DNA of 39,033 bases. Origin: Candidatus Dadabacteria bacterium. Its GTDB lineage: Bacteria; Bdellovibrionota_C; UBA2361; J046. How positions within the stretch are numbered: the stretch's first letter is position 1; each line of letters begins with the position of its first letter. Location: NCBI GenBank assembly GCA_003696425.1, contig RFHI01000029.1:1-39033 (forward strand), written 5' to 3'. The notes beneath the pieces are model-generated. The model saw only the letters and a program-made list of their open reading frames with translations, had not been told where the DNA came from and ran no database searches. Made by a program: the position numbers and the translations under genes. Shown piece after piece: positions 15,151 through 25,800 of this stretch.

Positions 15151-17282
15151 TTCACTCCAACTTCCTTTAACTCCCCACCCCCAAAAAGCTTCGACAAAAT
15201 CTCCGGCAGTTTTTCATTGGTAGTAAGAAGCTCTATTAAATCTCCTTCCTGAATGCGGGTATCACCGTGCGGGATAACTAACCTGCCGCTACGGCGAAGA
15301 GAGGTAAAAATACTCTGCTCAGGCAACCCTGTTGCCAGATCGCGAATAAGCCGTCCCTTTAATACAGAATTTTTGGCCACCCTGAACTCAACAAAAACGC
15401 TCTCCTCTGAAATATCATCCTCAATTGTCACACTCAGTTTTTCCTGCTGTTCGGTTACTTCCTGCCAGGCCTTGTGCTGTGAGGCTATGCTGTACACTCT
15501 TCTGATATCATTCTGATGCAGCATGCCCAGCAGAGCATGGCGATCGTCGCGGCGTACAACCGGAAGCGCGTGAATTGAACGGACTGATATTATTCTCCAG
15601 GCCTCTGCCAGGGTGGCGTCAGGATAAGTTACCAGCGGATCTTTTATAACAATTTTCTTAATAGTCTCCTTTTCAAGATCCAGCCCGGAAAGATTCAACT
15701 GGTTAAAATCATAAGCTGTAACAAGTCCAAAAAGTTTCCCCTCAGAATCTATTACAGGGAAAGCACGGTGCTGATGCCTTTTAAGTTCCTCTTTAAAGTC
15801 AAGTAGCGAAAGATTTTCAGGAAGACAGTGAATTCTGTGGCGCATAGCCTGATGCACCTTAATTCTTTCAAGCACACTTAAGATCCTGCCGTGCGCAAGT
15901 GAAATTCCACGCCTTGCAAGTTTAAGTGTGTAAATTGTCTCTCCGTTCAATAGATATCTGCTCGCCAGGTTTGATACCACGACCGAAAGCATAAGCGGCA
16001 GAATAATCTGGTAATCACCGGTCAGCTCAAAGAGCATCATAATAGCAGTAATTACAGCACCGCTACTTCCGGCAAAAACTGCTGCCATTCCTACCAGGGC
16101 ATAGGCACCGGCCGGGGCAGTAATCTCAGGAAATAATGAATTTACCAGCAGACCATAAGCACAACCCGTCATGGCACCTATAAAAAGCCCCGGGGCAAAC
16201 ACCCCGCCTGAACCGCCTGAACCGAGCGTGATCGATGTTGCAGCAAGCTTTAGAACCAGGAGCAGCACAGCAGCCAGGGCAAAGTAGCGGTTATGAAGTG
16301 TTGCCTCAATTACATCGTAGCCCACACCAAAAACCTGCGGCATTCCGTGATACTCAAGCCCCGGTATATAACTGTAACTAAGCGCAAGCGCCCCCAGAAG
16401 AAGCCCGCCAATTGCAGGTATCAACCATTCCGGTATTTTTCTTATACTTTCAAAAAGATCTTCGCTTAAATAAACAGCCTTGGTATAAAAGACTGCAACA
16501 AATGCCGATAGAATTCCGAGTACAACATAAAGAGGGTACTCCCAGTGGCTGGCAACCTGATACGGTGGAACACTAAAGGCTGGAAAATCACCGTAAACCA
16601 CCCGGCTTACAACGCTGCCGGTGACTGCAGCAAAAATAACAGATCCAAAACTAAAAAATGCAAATTCACCCAGTATAATCTCCTGCGCAAAAAAAACGGC
16701 TGCTATCGGTGCGTTAAAGGTCGCTGCAATTCCGGCCGCTACACCGCAAGCAACAAAATTCCGCATGCGCTCTTCAGCCACGCCCAGGAACTGCCCAAGC
16801 GCTGAGCCGATAGTTGCCCCAATCTGTACTATCGGCCCCTCGCGGCCGACCGAACCACCGCTACCTATACAAAAAGAAGAGGCCAGAATTTTAGCAAGCG
16901 CTACCCGCGGCCTGATACGCGAACCTTGCATTGCCACAGCCTGCATAACCTCAGGCACACCGTGGCCTTTGGCTTCACGCGCAAAGTAATAGGTTATTAT
17001 CCCAACCAGGATTCCTCCCAGCGCAGGAGCAAGCAGGATCCGTACGGCAGGCACCACTCCTGCCTCTCCGTCAAGCATAACCTGCTCAACCGAGTAGATA
17101 AGAAAACGAAAGATTACAGCACCAACCCCGGTAGCCAGTCCTATAGCCAGAGCTGTTAAGAGCAGTATTACTGATAACGGTGGCGCGTGGCTGCTGAGCC
17201 AGCGTAAAAATCTGTGGCGGTAGACCAATAAAATTCTGGTCAACCTATTGTGCCCATTGCCGTTACCGTTATTATTGCCCAC
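15144..17282 (-). CDS. ClC-family chloride channel with CBS pair and RCK_C domain
   Basis: A 712-aa inner-membrane protein. The ClC core holds the ion-pathway motifs KGHGVPEV, GSGGSVGREGPIVQIGA (gating Glu in GREGP) and GSGGSGGVFAPGLFIGA. Two CBS domains follow (about 465-580; HRAFPVIDSEGKLFGLVTAYD, IHALPVVRRDD), then a TrkA-C/RCK_C domain (about 610-700; LRRSGRLVIPHGDTRIQEGDLIELL), suggesting nucleotide or ion regulation. Compared by eye with CLC-ec1, the proton glutamate E203 appears replaced (FNAPIAAVFFAQEII), which would favour channel over Cl-/H+ exchanger activity. The start is GTG in an Asn/Gly-rich leader and is uncertain; no better start is visible. Confidence 0.9.
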   Translation of the reverse strand: MGNNNGNGNGHNRLTRILLVYRHRFLRWLSSHAPPLSVILLLTALAIGLATGVGAVIFRFLIYSVEQVMLDGEAGVVPAVRILLAPALGGILVGIITYYFAREAKGHGVPEVMQAVAMQGSRIRPRVALAKILASSFCIGSGGSVGREGPIVQIGATIGSALGQFLGVAEERMRNFVACGVAAGIAATFNAPIAAVFFAQEIILGEFAFFSFGSVIFAAVTGSVVSRVVYGDFPAFSVPPYQVASHWEYPLYVVLGILSAFVAVFYTKAVYLSEDLFESIRKIPEWLIPAIGGLLLGALALSYSYIPGLEYHGMPQVFGVGYDVIEATLHNRYFALAAVLLLVLKLAATSITLGSGGSGGVFAPGLFIGAMTGCAYGLLVNSLFPEITAPAGAYALVGMAAVFAGSSGAVITAIMMLFELTGDYQIILPLMLSVVVSNLASRYLLNGETIYTLKLARRGISLAHGRILSVLERIKVHQAMRHRIHCLPENLSLLDFKEELKRHQHRAFPVIDSEGKLFGLVTAYDFNQLNLSGLDLEKETIKKIVIKDPLVTYPDATLAEAWRIISVRSIHALPVVRRDDRHALLGMLHQNDIRRVYSIASQHKAWQEVTEQQEKLSVTIEDDISEESVFVEFRVAKNSVLKGRLIRDLATGLPEQSIFTSLRRSGRLVIPHGDTRIQEGDLIELLTTNEKLPEILSKLFGGGELKEVGVKS

Positions 17283-17449
17283 TACTGTTAAAGCCCCTTT
17301 CTCTTAAACCTTTACAGGGAGAGACTAACGCCCAAAGTGACAGGCTGCAAGGTGGTTAATATACCACAAGAGTAGACTTCTGGTTAACTAGCAGCAACTA
17401 CCGGCAGAGATCTTACAACTCCGGCACTACTTTCAAAACATGGAGTTAA

Positions 17450-19465
17450 CTAAAACGTATAATCCACCCTTACATAAAAGGAGCGCTCAACCTCAGCCGG
17501 TAATACATTTATAAAGTCCGCTATATACTCAGCATGCTGATCGTGCAGAAGGTTCTGGCCAACAAGCGAAATCTCAAGCTCGTCACTGTAGTTCCAGCCA
17601 AGCCTGGCATCGAGGTCGATATAGGACTCAATACCGTACCCCGGAATACTGTCAACATAGCGAAACATAGAATCAAGCTCAAAGTCATGCGGAAGATTTA
17701 TAAGCGACCTGAGGGTGGCCTTATGCTCCGGATTACGTGTCTCCTGGAGGGCTGCAACCGTATCCGTACTTCCCGGATCAAGAGTTACATCATTACGCAC
17801 ATACGAATAACTGCCCTGAAGCGTCCACCATTCGGTGGGACTAAAGCCTATAACCAGTTCGCCGCCATAGGTCTTAGCCTCAGCCATATTAGCGTTAATT
17901 AAAGGTAATACAAGATGCGGCACTGGAAGCGCTGCCGGAAAAGGCGCACCGCGCTCCAGGGTAAGAATACTATCATAATCATTATAAAAAAGGCTTAAAT
18001 CAAAACTAAGCGTTTCAGCCGGTTTATAACGGAGGCCCGCTTCGTAGGCTAAAAGCTTCTCTGAGTCAAAGTCATTACTTCCGGTAAAGGTTGCAGCAAT
18101 TGGCATCCCACCCGGCCCCGGTGATACTGAAATAATGAAGCTCCCGTCAGCATTAACCCTTGATGGAGTACGCACAGCGCGCGCTACCGAGGCCCAAAGT
18201 GAGAGATTGTCATTTACAAGATAACTGACCCTGGCACTCGGTTGAAACTCTGCTCCACTATAATCAGAATGCTCGTACTTAAAGCCTGCCTGAAATTGAA
18301 GCCGGCCATCCAGAAGTGAACTTTCATCCTGAATAAAAGCGCTCGGCTGATTCAAAGTGCGCTTTACAGGATCAAGCATAACGCCTGAACCAACACCTTC
18401 ATTTGTAATCTGCCTGAAACCCACACCCCAGATAATCTGATTCCAGTCCGTTAGGCTAAAGCGGTGATCGAAATCAAGATCGTAAGTTTCAGTAAGATGG
18501 GAAATAATAATCTCATCACGGTCAACTCTGTCATAAAAGAGTTGCAGGCTGCTCTCTGAACCGGACTTGAATTTATGCTCCCAGCGGGCTAATACGTTGC
18601 CGCCTTTAAAATTCCGTTCGCCGGAAAACGTAGTAGTAAAAGGCGGAGTGAATGATGGACTGGTAGCAGCAAAATCTGTCTGGCCGTTGAATATATCACC
18701 CTGAAAGGTCAGGTGATCATTTGCTGAATACCTGTGATCAACTCTGAAACCACCTCTTGTAGCATGCCAGTCATCAAAGACATCACCCCCGTCGGGACTG
18801 GCAGAGTCGTCCATATTATCATAATCAGCATAAATCCTTGCGCTGGTGTTCTCCCCGAGCTTTCTGCCGTAACGGATAGTCCCTTCGCCAGGATGTTCGC
18901 TTCCGGCAAGACCGCTTATAAGAGTACCTTCGGTCTCATCTGCGCTTTTTGTAATAATATTAATCACACCGGCTACTGCATTAGAGCCCCACATACTGGC
19001 CCCCGGCCCGCGTATAACTTCAATGCGCTTTATGTCCTGAAGCGGATAATCAGGCTGCTCCCAGAAAACACCTGAAAAAAGCGGAGTATAAACCGAGCGC
19101 CCGTCAATTAAGACCAGGAGCTGGTTGGCAAAGAGACTGTTATCGCCGCGCGATGCAATTGCCCATTTATTGGCATCAATCTGGGCCACGTGCAGCCCGG
19201 GCACCATCCGCAAAAGCTCCGGTATGCTGGTGGCTCCTGAGCGCCTTATATCCTGTTCAGTAATAACAAAAATAGCACTCGGCGCTGTAAAAAGCTTCTC
19301 GGCCTTCTTTGAGACCGAGGTAATTTCCACCTGCATAAGCTCTTCTAAGTCAAGATTAAGCAGGTCTTCCGCCTCAACATCTCCAGGCGCTGCCTGTGTC
19401 GGGCCTGCCGCAATATACACCAGAATAATTAACAGCCAGGGCGCCTTTCTTATTGCATCCAGCAT
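17450..19465 (-). CDS. TonB-dependent outer-membrane receptor
   Basis: The preferred start is ATG 19465 (GGAGA upstream, followed by a Sec signal ending GPTQA); the ORF-track start at 19498 adds 11 unsupported residues. The product is about 671 aa. A mature leader EDLLNLDLEELMQVEITSVSKK precedes the plug domain (APSAIFVITEQDIRRSGATSIPELL, VLIDGRSVYTPLFSGVFWE, IKRIEVIRGPGASMWGSNAVAGVINI). A 22-strand barrel follows, ending RSFYVRVDYTF with the C-terminal Phe needed for barrel assembly. The ligand is unknown. The gene directly follows a yfiR-like gene, and kinases lie divergently upstream, a recurrent arrangement for this receptor subtype. Confidence 0.92.
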   Translation of the reverse strand: MLDAIRKAPWLLIILVYIAAGPTQAAPGDVEAEDLLNLDLEELMQVEITSVSKKAEKLFTAPSAIFVITEQDIRRSGATSIPELLRMVPGLHVAQIDANKWAIASRGDNSLFANQLLVLIDGRSVYTPLFSGVFWEQPDYPLQDIKRIEVIRGPGASMWGSNAVAGVINIITKSADETEGTLISGLAGSEHPGEGTIRYGRKLGENTSARIYADYDNMDDSASPDGGDVFDDWHATRGGFRVDHRYSANDHLTFQGDIFNGQTDFAATSPSFTPPFTTTFSGERNFKGGNVLARWEHKFKSGSESSLQLFYDRVDRDEIIISHLTETYDLDFDHRFSLTDWNQIIWGVGFRQITNEGVGSGVMLDPVKRTLNQPSAFIQDESSLLDGRLQFQAGFKYEHSDYSGAEFQPSARVSYLVNDNLSLWASVARAVRTPSRVNADGSFIISVSPGPGGMPIAATFTGSNDFDSEKLLAYEAGLRYKPAETLSFDLSLFYNDYDSILTLERGAPFPAALPVPHLVLPLINANMAEAKTYGGELVIGFSPTEWWTLQGSYSYVRNDVTLDPGSTDTVAALQETRNPEHKATLRSLINLPHDFELDSMFRYVDSIPGYGIESYIDLDARLGWNYSDELEISLVGQNLLHDQHAEYIADFINVLPAEVERSFYVRVDYTF

Positions 19466-19501
19466 CGTATCTCTCCAGCAAAAAAGAACATAAAACAAAA
19501 A

Positions 19502-20077
19502 CTAAATATTCTTAATCCGCGCCAGCCTTAAGACCCGCGAGCTCATAAAGAGTCCGGCCCGGTCAAGCGCGGCCTTATTTACCTCAAAGCGAAGATGATT
19601 ATCTTCTACAAAAAACCGTATGATACCACCCTTATCTAAAAAATCGTCACTCTCGCCGATAGTTAACGTCTGATTGCCTGCAGATTTAAGAAGCCCTTCA
19701 GAATTTCCGGTATCAAGCGCAACAAAGAGTACTTCACACCCTGAAACGCCTGTGGAATCATTTACTGCTTTTACTGAAACTTTTTTACCTGCTGCTGATT
19801 TGCCGTTAAGTGCAGAGAAAGCCGCAAGCGGCGACTCGCCTGCCACGCATACAGTTATATCATCGCCATTCTTTTTAAAGTCGGTAAACTTAATAAAGTT
19901 AAAAACAAAACCGGCTTTAAGACGGTATTCAAGCCCGTCAGCCAGAGCATTTCCGGGGAAAATAAACAGGCACAAAAATACTAAAAAAGTTATTAGGGCC
20001 GACCAGGCGGCAACCGATCTGGCTGTAGCTTTGAGAGTAAAATATTTTAGTTTCCTATTAACAAACACAGTACTCAA
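19502..20077 (-). CDS. YfiR-family (DUF4154) periplasmic protein
   Basis: A 191-aa exported protein. Its YfiR/DUF4154 signatures are LEYRLKAGFVFNFIKFTDF, ITVCVAGESPLAAF, CEVLFVALD and the C-terminal IRFFVEDNHLRFEVNKAALDRAGLFMSSRVLRLA. In Pseudomonas, YfiR holds the CHASE8-domain cyclase YfiN inactive in the periplasm. Here a CHASE8-like hybrid kinase is encoded divergently, so YfiR may regulate that kinase (inference). The listed start is TTG with AGGAGG 14 bases upstream, an unusually long spacing; the exact start is uncertain. It is followed by the TonB receptor, probably one operon. Confidence 0.85.
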   Translation of the reverse strand: MSTVFVNRKLKYFTLKATARSVAAWSALITFLVFLCLFIFPGNALADGLEYRLKAGFVFNFIKFTDFKKNGDDITVCVAGESPLAAFSALNGKSAAGKKVSVKAVNDSTGVSGCEVLFVALDTGNSEGLLKSAGNQTLTIGESDDFLDKGGIIRFFVEDNHLRFEVNKAALDRAGLFMSSRVLRLARIKNI

Positions 20078-20555
20078 AATTAAAACTTTGGCCTCCTAGC
20101 CAGGGCCAGCGGAGCCAGTTATGATCGTCCAGGTCTACGTAGACGTGACCGTGCACGTATACGGTCACGTTGACGTCTACGATCCCTAAATCATACTCTT
20201 TTACAGTCCCAACCCCTAAGCAATATGGCACAAAATTAGGCTTACACATCGTAACTGGGGATCCACTACACGTTACCATATAAGCAGCCGTTCTTTCCCC
20301 TTTCAATTACTGGCAATTAGATGCCTGCTAACCGGAAGACAGTTAACAGTTTTAACCGATTAGAGTGTCGTAAATTCCCGTATTTTTAAGCAGAAACGTG
20401 CTAAGAAACAGCTAACTTCATAATATAGGGTACTAATTCTTGCTCTTCTCTTAAGGCTGTGTGCCGGCAGGCTGGCTCCAACCACCCTAATTTCAGCTTA
20501 TGAAAAAGCACCAAAATGCCGAAAACAGCATTATAGATTTAAAAATCAGGCGGTT
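20078..20555. other. intergenic region between yfiR-like gene and hybrid kinase
   Basis: About 480 bases hold promoters for both directions. The side nearest yfiR carries hairpin repeat copy F. TTAGAGTGTC at 20360 recurs at two other intergenic sites. The ORF-track frame 20058-20306 (VDVNVTVYVHGHVYVDLD) is translation of the repeat, not a gene. Confidence 0.55.
20133..20181. repeat. dispersed palindromic repeat, copy F
   Basis: GTCTACGTAGAC followed by a 9-bp stem CGTGACCGT / ACGGTCACG (20144-20152 and 20161-20169, 8-base loop), flanked by GTAGAC...GTCTAC. It is more diverged than the other copies and is the only one upstream of both adjacent genes. Confidence 0.8.
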
Positions 20556-22586
20556 ATGAATTCAGAGCTGATTACAGACGGGCTTAAGCACGAACGCAGT
20601 TCCCTTGCTTTGCGCTTTCGAAAGGCCTCTCTTGCAAACAAGCTGAGAATACTGCTTCTCCTGTCAACGCTTTTAATAACCCTGCTTGTACTTGTTACTA
20701 CCGTCGCCAAGGATCTCTATCTCATACAGTCACGGCTGAGAGCCGAAGCAGCCACACGCGCCCGCATTATGGCAGAAAATATAGCGCCGGCTCTCCTCTT
20801 TCTGGATAAAGAGGCTGCCCGCGCAACTTTAAAAACACTCTCCAAAGATCCGGCCTTTGTATCAGCGCAGGTACTTAATAAAAACGGCGAGCTTTTTAGT
20901 GCCTACCCGAAAAGCAGCCGCGTGTTGATGCCGGCATCCGGGGAATATCAGAGCTGGGAAAACTATACTCCCTACCTCTATATCGGAACTCCCATTACAA
21001 GTCAGGGCGAACATATCGGGGCACTTTACATCAAGACCTCCTTAAAAGACATTTACCGCGCCCTGCTGATAGATGTTATTTTTGCAGTCGGCCTGTTTTT
21101 ACTTGCTTTGCTTATCTTTAACCGTTTCAATGCCAGCGCTAAAAAATATATAGCCGAGCCTCTCAGTGCCCTGGTTAAAACTCTTGACAGCGTGACCACT
21201 ACTAAAGACTATTCCAGGCGCTCCCCCAAGCTCTTTCAGGACGAGATCGGTCACCTGGTTGACTGTGTAAACCGCATGCTGGCAACTGTCGAAATTCAGA
21301 CCCGCGAGCTTGAAGAATCCCAGCAGGTTCTCGAAAAGCGGGTAGAAGAGCGCACCCGCGAGCTAACAGAACAGGCGCGTGAGCTTATTGCCGCGCGCGA
21401 TGCTGCCCAGGCAGCCGTTAAGGCAAAAAGCGAATTCCTGGCCAATATGAGCCATGAGATCCGCACCCCCATGAACGGTATAATCGGTATGACAGATCTT
21501 CTGCTCGACAGCGGGCTTAAGGACTCCCAGCGCGAGCTTGCCGAAACAGTTAAAAGCTCAGCTGATGCTCTGCTTACCATAATTAATGACATCCTCGATT
21601 TTTCAAAAATTGAGGCCGGAAAGCTCTTACTTTCTCCGCGCGAATTCCGGCTGGACACCGTAACAACCGACATTGAAAAGTTGCTTAAGACCAAGTTTGA
21701 TGAAAAATCACTTGAGTACGTAACTTCAATAGCTCCTGATGTGCCGCTTGGGCTTTACGGCGACGATCTGCGACTCAGGCAGGTGTTAATTAATATGCTT
21801 GGAAACGCTATCAAGTTCACTCCCGCAGGCGGCGGCATAGTGCTGCTGGTGGAAAAGGTTTCCGCAACCGGTACCAATACAACCATCCGCTTTTCAGTTG
21901 CTGATTCCGGCATAGGCATTGAGCCTGAAAAGCAGCCCGGAATTTTTGAGGCCTTTACCCAGGCTGATTCGTCAACAACCCGCCTCTATGGTGGTACAGG
22001 GCTTGGGCTGAGTATCTCGTCACAACTGGTTAAAATGATGGGCGGTGAAATCACTCTTGAGAGCCGCCCGGGTGTTGGAAGCGTATTTTCATTTACTGTT
22101 ACCATGCCGACCCTTGACGTACGCCAAGAAGAAGAAGAAGAAGTAACTGTTACCCGTGATTGTAGTGACCCGGCCTGTGTAAAAATCCTTCTGGCAGAAG
22201 ATAACAAGGTAAATCAGAAACTCTTTTTAAAAATCCTCGATAAAGAAGGCTACCAGGTTAAGCTTGCAAATAACGGCCAGGAGGCAATTGAGCTATATGA
22301 GTCTGAAGACTTTGATCTTATTCTGATGGATATTCAGATGCCGATAGTAAGCGGCCTTGAGGCTACCGGTGCTATCCGTGAAAAAGAAAAGCAAAGCGGC
22401 CGCCATATTCCAATTGTAGCGCTTACCGCCAATGCCATGGCCGGGGACCGCGAGCGCTTCCTTTCGGCCGGTATGGATGCTTACCTGGCTAAACCGATTA
22501 AAAGGCAGGAGTTTCTGGAAGTAATAAAGAGCATTACAGCCGTGGGCGCTGCCCCGGGCGAACCCACGCAATCTGCCGCACGGTAA
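20556..22586 (+). CDS. hybrid sensor histidine kinase with CHASE8-like sensor and receiver
   Basis: A 676-aa inner-membrane kinase. It has TM1 (about 31-50) and a periplasmic CHASE8-like sensor (AEAATRARIMAENIAPALLFLDKEAA, then ALYIKTSLKDIY). TM2 (about 170-190) and HAMP follow, then a coiled coil and HisKA (NMSHEIRTPMNGIIGM, His near 300). The C-terminus has HATPase (N-box MLGNAIKFT, G-boxes ADSGIGI and GGTGLGLSI) and a receiver (ILLAEDNKVNQ, phospho-Asp about 592 in LILMDIQMP, LAKPI). CHASE8 sensors are known partners of YfiR, whose homologue is encoded divergently. With the receiver attached, phosphate must pass to a separate HPt or regulator not seen here. Confidence 0.92.
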   Translation: MNSELITDGLKHERSSLALRFRKASLANKLRILLLLSTLLITLLVLVTTVAKDLYLIQSRLRAEAATRARIMAENIAPALLFLDKEAARATLKTLSKDPAFVSAQVLNKNGELFSAYPKSSRVLMPASGEYQSWENYTPYLYIGTPITSQGEHIGALYIKTSLKDIYRALLIDVIFAVGLFLLALLIFNRFNASAKKYIAEPLSALVKTLDSVTTTKDYSRRSPKLFQDEIGHLVDCVNRMLATVEIQTRELEESQQVLEKRVEERTRELTEQARELIAARDAAQAAVKAKSEFLANMSHEIRTPMNGIIGMTDLLLDSGLKDSQRELAETVKSSADALLTIINDILDFSKIEAGKLLLSPREFRLDTVTTDIEKLLKTKFDEKSLEYVTSIAPDVPLGLYGDDLRLRQVLINMLGNAIKFTPAGGGIVLLVEKVSATGTNTTIRFSVADSGIGIEPEKQPGIFEAFTQADSSTTRLYGGTGLGLSISSQLVKMMGGEITLESRPGVGSVFSFTVTMPTLDVRQEEEEEVTVTRDCSDPACVKILLAEDNKVNQKLFLKILDKEGYQVKLANNGQEAIELYESEDFDLILMDIQMPIVSGLEATGAIREKEKQSGRHIPIVALTANAMAGDRERFLSAGMDAYLAKPIKRQEFLEVIKSITAVGAAPGEPTQSAAR

Positions 22587-22849
22587 GCGCTCTTCAATCA
22601 GCCGCAGCAGGCCTAAAATCAAGCTGAACAGTCATACGGAAAATCCGGAATTTATTAATAATTACTGGACTTGGAAGTACTTTATTGTCTAGTATTACGC
22701 CAAGATTTTTACGTAAGCTTGGCTATTATTATCCGGAGCAATTGCGAATTTTTTTGTGGCTCGTCCGCGTAAGATTAAATGGCTGTATAACTCCGTCTTC
22801 TCCGTTCGTTATTTTGCTCCACGAAGATTTGGTGACTACTAATAATCTA

Positions 22850-25800
22850 ATGAGCAGAACAGTTCGTGCCTTTAGTATAATTCTGATTACCCTGTTGGCC
22901 TTCCCGTTATTAGCGAGTTCGGCTTATGCTGAAAGCCGGCGTCTTGAGCCGGTAACCCTTCAGCTAAAATGGTACCACCAGTTTCAGTTTGCCGGATTCT
23001 ATGCCGCAAAGCTTAAAGGTTATTATCGTGATGAGGGCCTTGATGTAACAATTCGCGAGAGAATTGGCGATGAGGATCACCTTCAGGATGTTATTCAGGG
23101 AGTTGCCGAGTACGGTGTAAGCGGCCCTGAGCTTCTCTACGGTCGTCTTAAGGGGCTTCCGCTGGTAGCGCTGGCTGTAATCTTTCAGCACTCGCCCTAC
23201 GTTCTGATTACCCGCGCAAAAGATAATATCCGTACTCCGGCCGATCTAAGCGGCAAAAAGGTAATGATCTCAGACGCGCTTGAGCGCAACATGTTTATTG
23301 CCATGTTTAAAAAGGCGGGTGTGCCCTGGGATAGCATAAATATTGTAAAGCATACGCGCTCGGTTAACGAGCTGGCGGAAGGAAAAGTCGCGGCCATGTC
23401 AGGTTACATGACCACCCAGGGTATAAGCCTGAAACTGCGTGGAATCGAGCCTTATTACATTAAACCAATTGATTACGGCATTGACTGTTACGGCGATACG
23501 CTTTTTACCACTGAAGAGGAGCTTAAAAACCACCCCGACCGCGTAGATGCGATGATTAGAGCCTCTATTAGGGGCTGGGAATATGCACTCTCTCATGAAA
23601 ACGAGGTTATCGACCATATTCTGACGCTTCCGGGTGTTAAAGAGCGCGGCATAACCCGCACCAGGCTCGAACTTGAAGCCCAGGCAACCCGCCCCGCTAT
23701 TATGCCCCAGCTCATTGAGATCGGCCATATGAACCCTGCCCGCTGGAATAATATGGCTCGGCTACTGGCTGAAACCGGCCTGGTTAGTCCTGACTTTTCG
23801 CTTGAGGGGTTTATGTACAGCCCCAAAGTTAAATTGGACTATACACCTTATTACATATTGGCTGCTGCCGTTCTGCTGCTTCTCGGTATTGTCTTTATAG
23901 TAACCCGCTGGAATAAACAGCTGAAAAAATCTGTAGAGGCTCGCACCCGGCAGCTTGAGTGCAGCACCAAGCAGATCAAAGCCTTCTTTCAGGCCTCGCC
24001 TGATATTATGTTTTTCCTAAAACCTGATGGAACAATCTTTGGCTATAACTGTGGTGATCCAACCCAGCTTTATCTTAAGCCGGAAGATTTTATGGGGCGA
24101 AGAATGCAGGATCTTTTACCTGCCGATTCTGCCCGAAGGTTTAAAGAAGCTATTGAATTAATCAACACCAGCGGGGAGATGCAAACCTTTGAATACCAGC
24201 TAAGGGTTCCAGCCGGCCTGCACTGGTTTGAGGCCAGGCTGGTAAAGGCAAAAGATGGCGACCTGGCTACGATTGTACGAAACATTACAGATAGAAAAAT
24301 TACTGACAGTTCGCTTCGCGAACAGGCTGCGCGCCTTAAGCGGGCACAGGAGATCTCGCAGCTTGGCTTTATCGAATGGAATGTTGATACGAACGAGATA
24401 TTCTGGTCAGAGCAAACCTACAGGATATTTGGCGTCAGTGAAGACATACCTCCAACTTTTGAAAGTACCATAGAGCGGGTACATCCCGATGACCGCGATC
24501 TGGTAGTCTCAAGGCTTAAGCTCGCCTCGGAAGGAAAGCAGGAATACGATATAGATCACCGTATTGTAACTCCCGCCGGTGAGGTGCGTTATGTACACGG
24601 CGTTGCTGATCTTCGGACAAACATAAATGGTGAGCGGCTGCTGGTAGGAACAATGCACGATATAAGCGACCGGGTAAAAGCAGAAGAGCAGAATGCTCTT
24701 CTTGAGTCCCAGCTTCAGCAGGCCCAAAAGCTGGAAACGCTTGGCACGCTGGCCGGCGGGATAGCACATGACTTTAATAATATTCTCTCTCCCCTGATCG
24801 GATACCTTGAGCTTGCACTGGGAGATGATGCGGTTAAAGGTGATCTTAAGGAGTACCTGGATAGAGCCTACCAGTCTGCCAAAAGAGGGGCACGCCTGGC
24901 TAAGCAAATTCTGCTCTTTAGCGGGAAAAGCACACAGCGCCTGGCCCCCTGTTACCTGCAGGAGACAGTTGAAGATGCCCTTGAGCTTTTGCGGGCTACA
25001 ATACCTGCAAATATTGAGCTTAAAAAAGAGATATCAAACGATTGCCCGCCTGTGATGACTGATCCTATTCAGATTCACCAGATTATAATGAACCTGGGCA
25101 CCAACGCCGCACACGCCATGCGTCCCACTGGAGGCAGGCTGACCGTGTCGCTCTCAGAGGCTACAGTTGATCGGAGTGTTTCCGCCCAGCGCCCCAATCT
25201 CAAACCCGGGCGTTATGTCAGGATTACCGTAAAAGATACCGGCTGTGGCATGGATGAAAAAACGCTGTCGTCAATTTTTGATCCGTTCTTTACCACCAAA
25301 CCTGCAGGCGAAGGTACCGGTCTGGGGCTTGCCGTGGTTCATGGAATTGTTCAAAAGCATGGCGGCGATATTATCGTTGAAAGCGCTCCAGACCGCGGCA
25401 CAACTTTCAGTGTCTATCTTCCGCCCACAGACAAATTACCGGAGAAGAAAGAGTCTTCACCGACTACAAACCTGCACGGCAGAGAGAGGATTCTACTGGT
25501 GGATGATGAGGAACTGATTGCTGAAGTCAGTAAAGAGATGCTTGAGCAGCTTGGATATCAGGTAACAATTTGCACCGCCGGAAGGGCTGCGCTTGAAAAG
25601 CTCCGCAACAACCCGGCCGGCTTTGACCTTGTGGTAACCGATCTCTCAATGCATGATATTACCGGTAGCGAGCTGGCCAGGGAGATTGAGAGTATCTGCC
25701 CGGGCATGCCGGTTATTCTTACAAGCGGCTATTCTGTTCAGGGTGATAGCGGCGACCTTAACGGAACTATCCGCGCCTTTCTAGCCAAGCCCTTTGGCAT

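Noticed and set aside
20058-20306. 82-codon minus-strand ORF with VDVNVTVYVHGHVYVD
   Set aside because: The alternating-valine pattern is produced by the six-base rhythm of hairpin copy F, and the frame overlaps the start of the yfiR-like gene.
22640-22849. TPP riboswitch upstream of the NMT1/THI5-type kinase
   Set aside because: The binding domain made a thiamine link worth checking, but the CTGAGA and ACCTGATCTGG core elements are absent. GCCAAG/CTTGGC and GCAATTGC-T7 structures are present but too weak to call.
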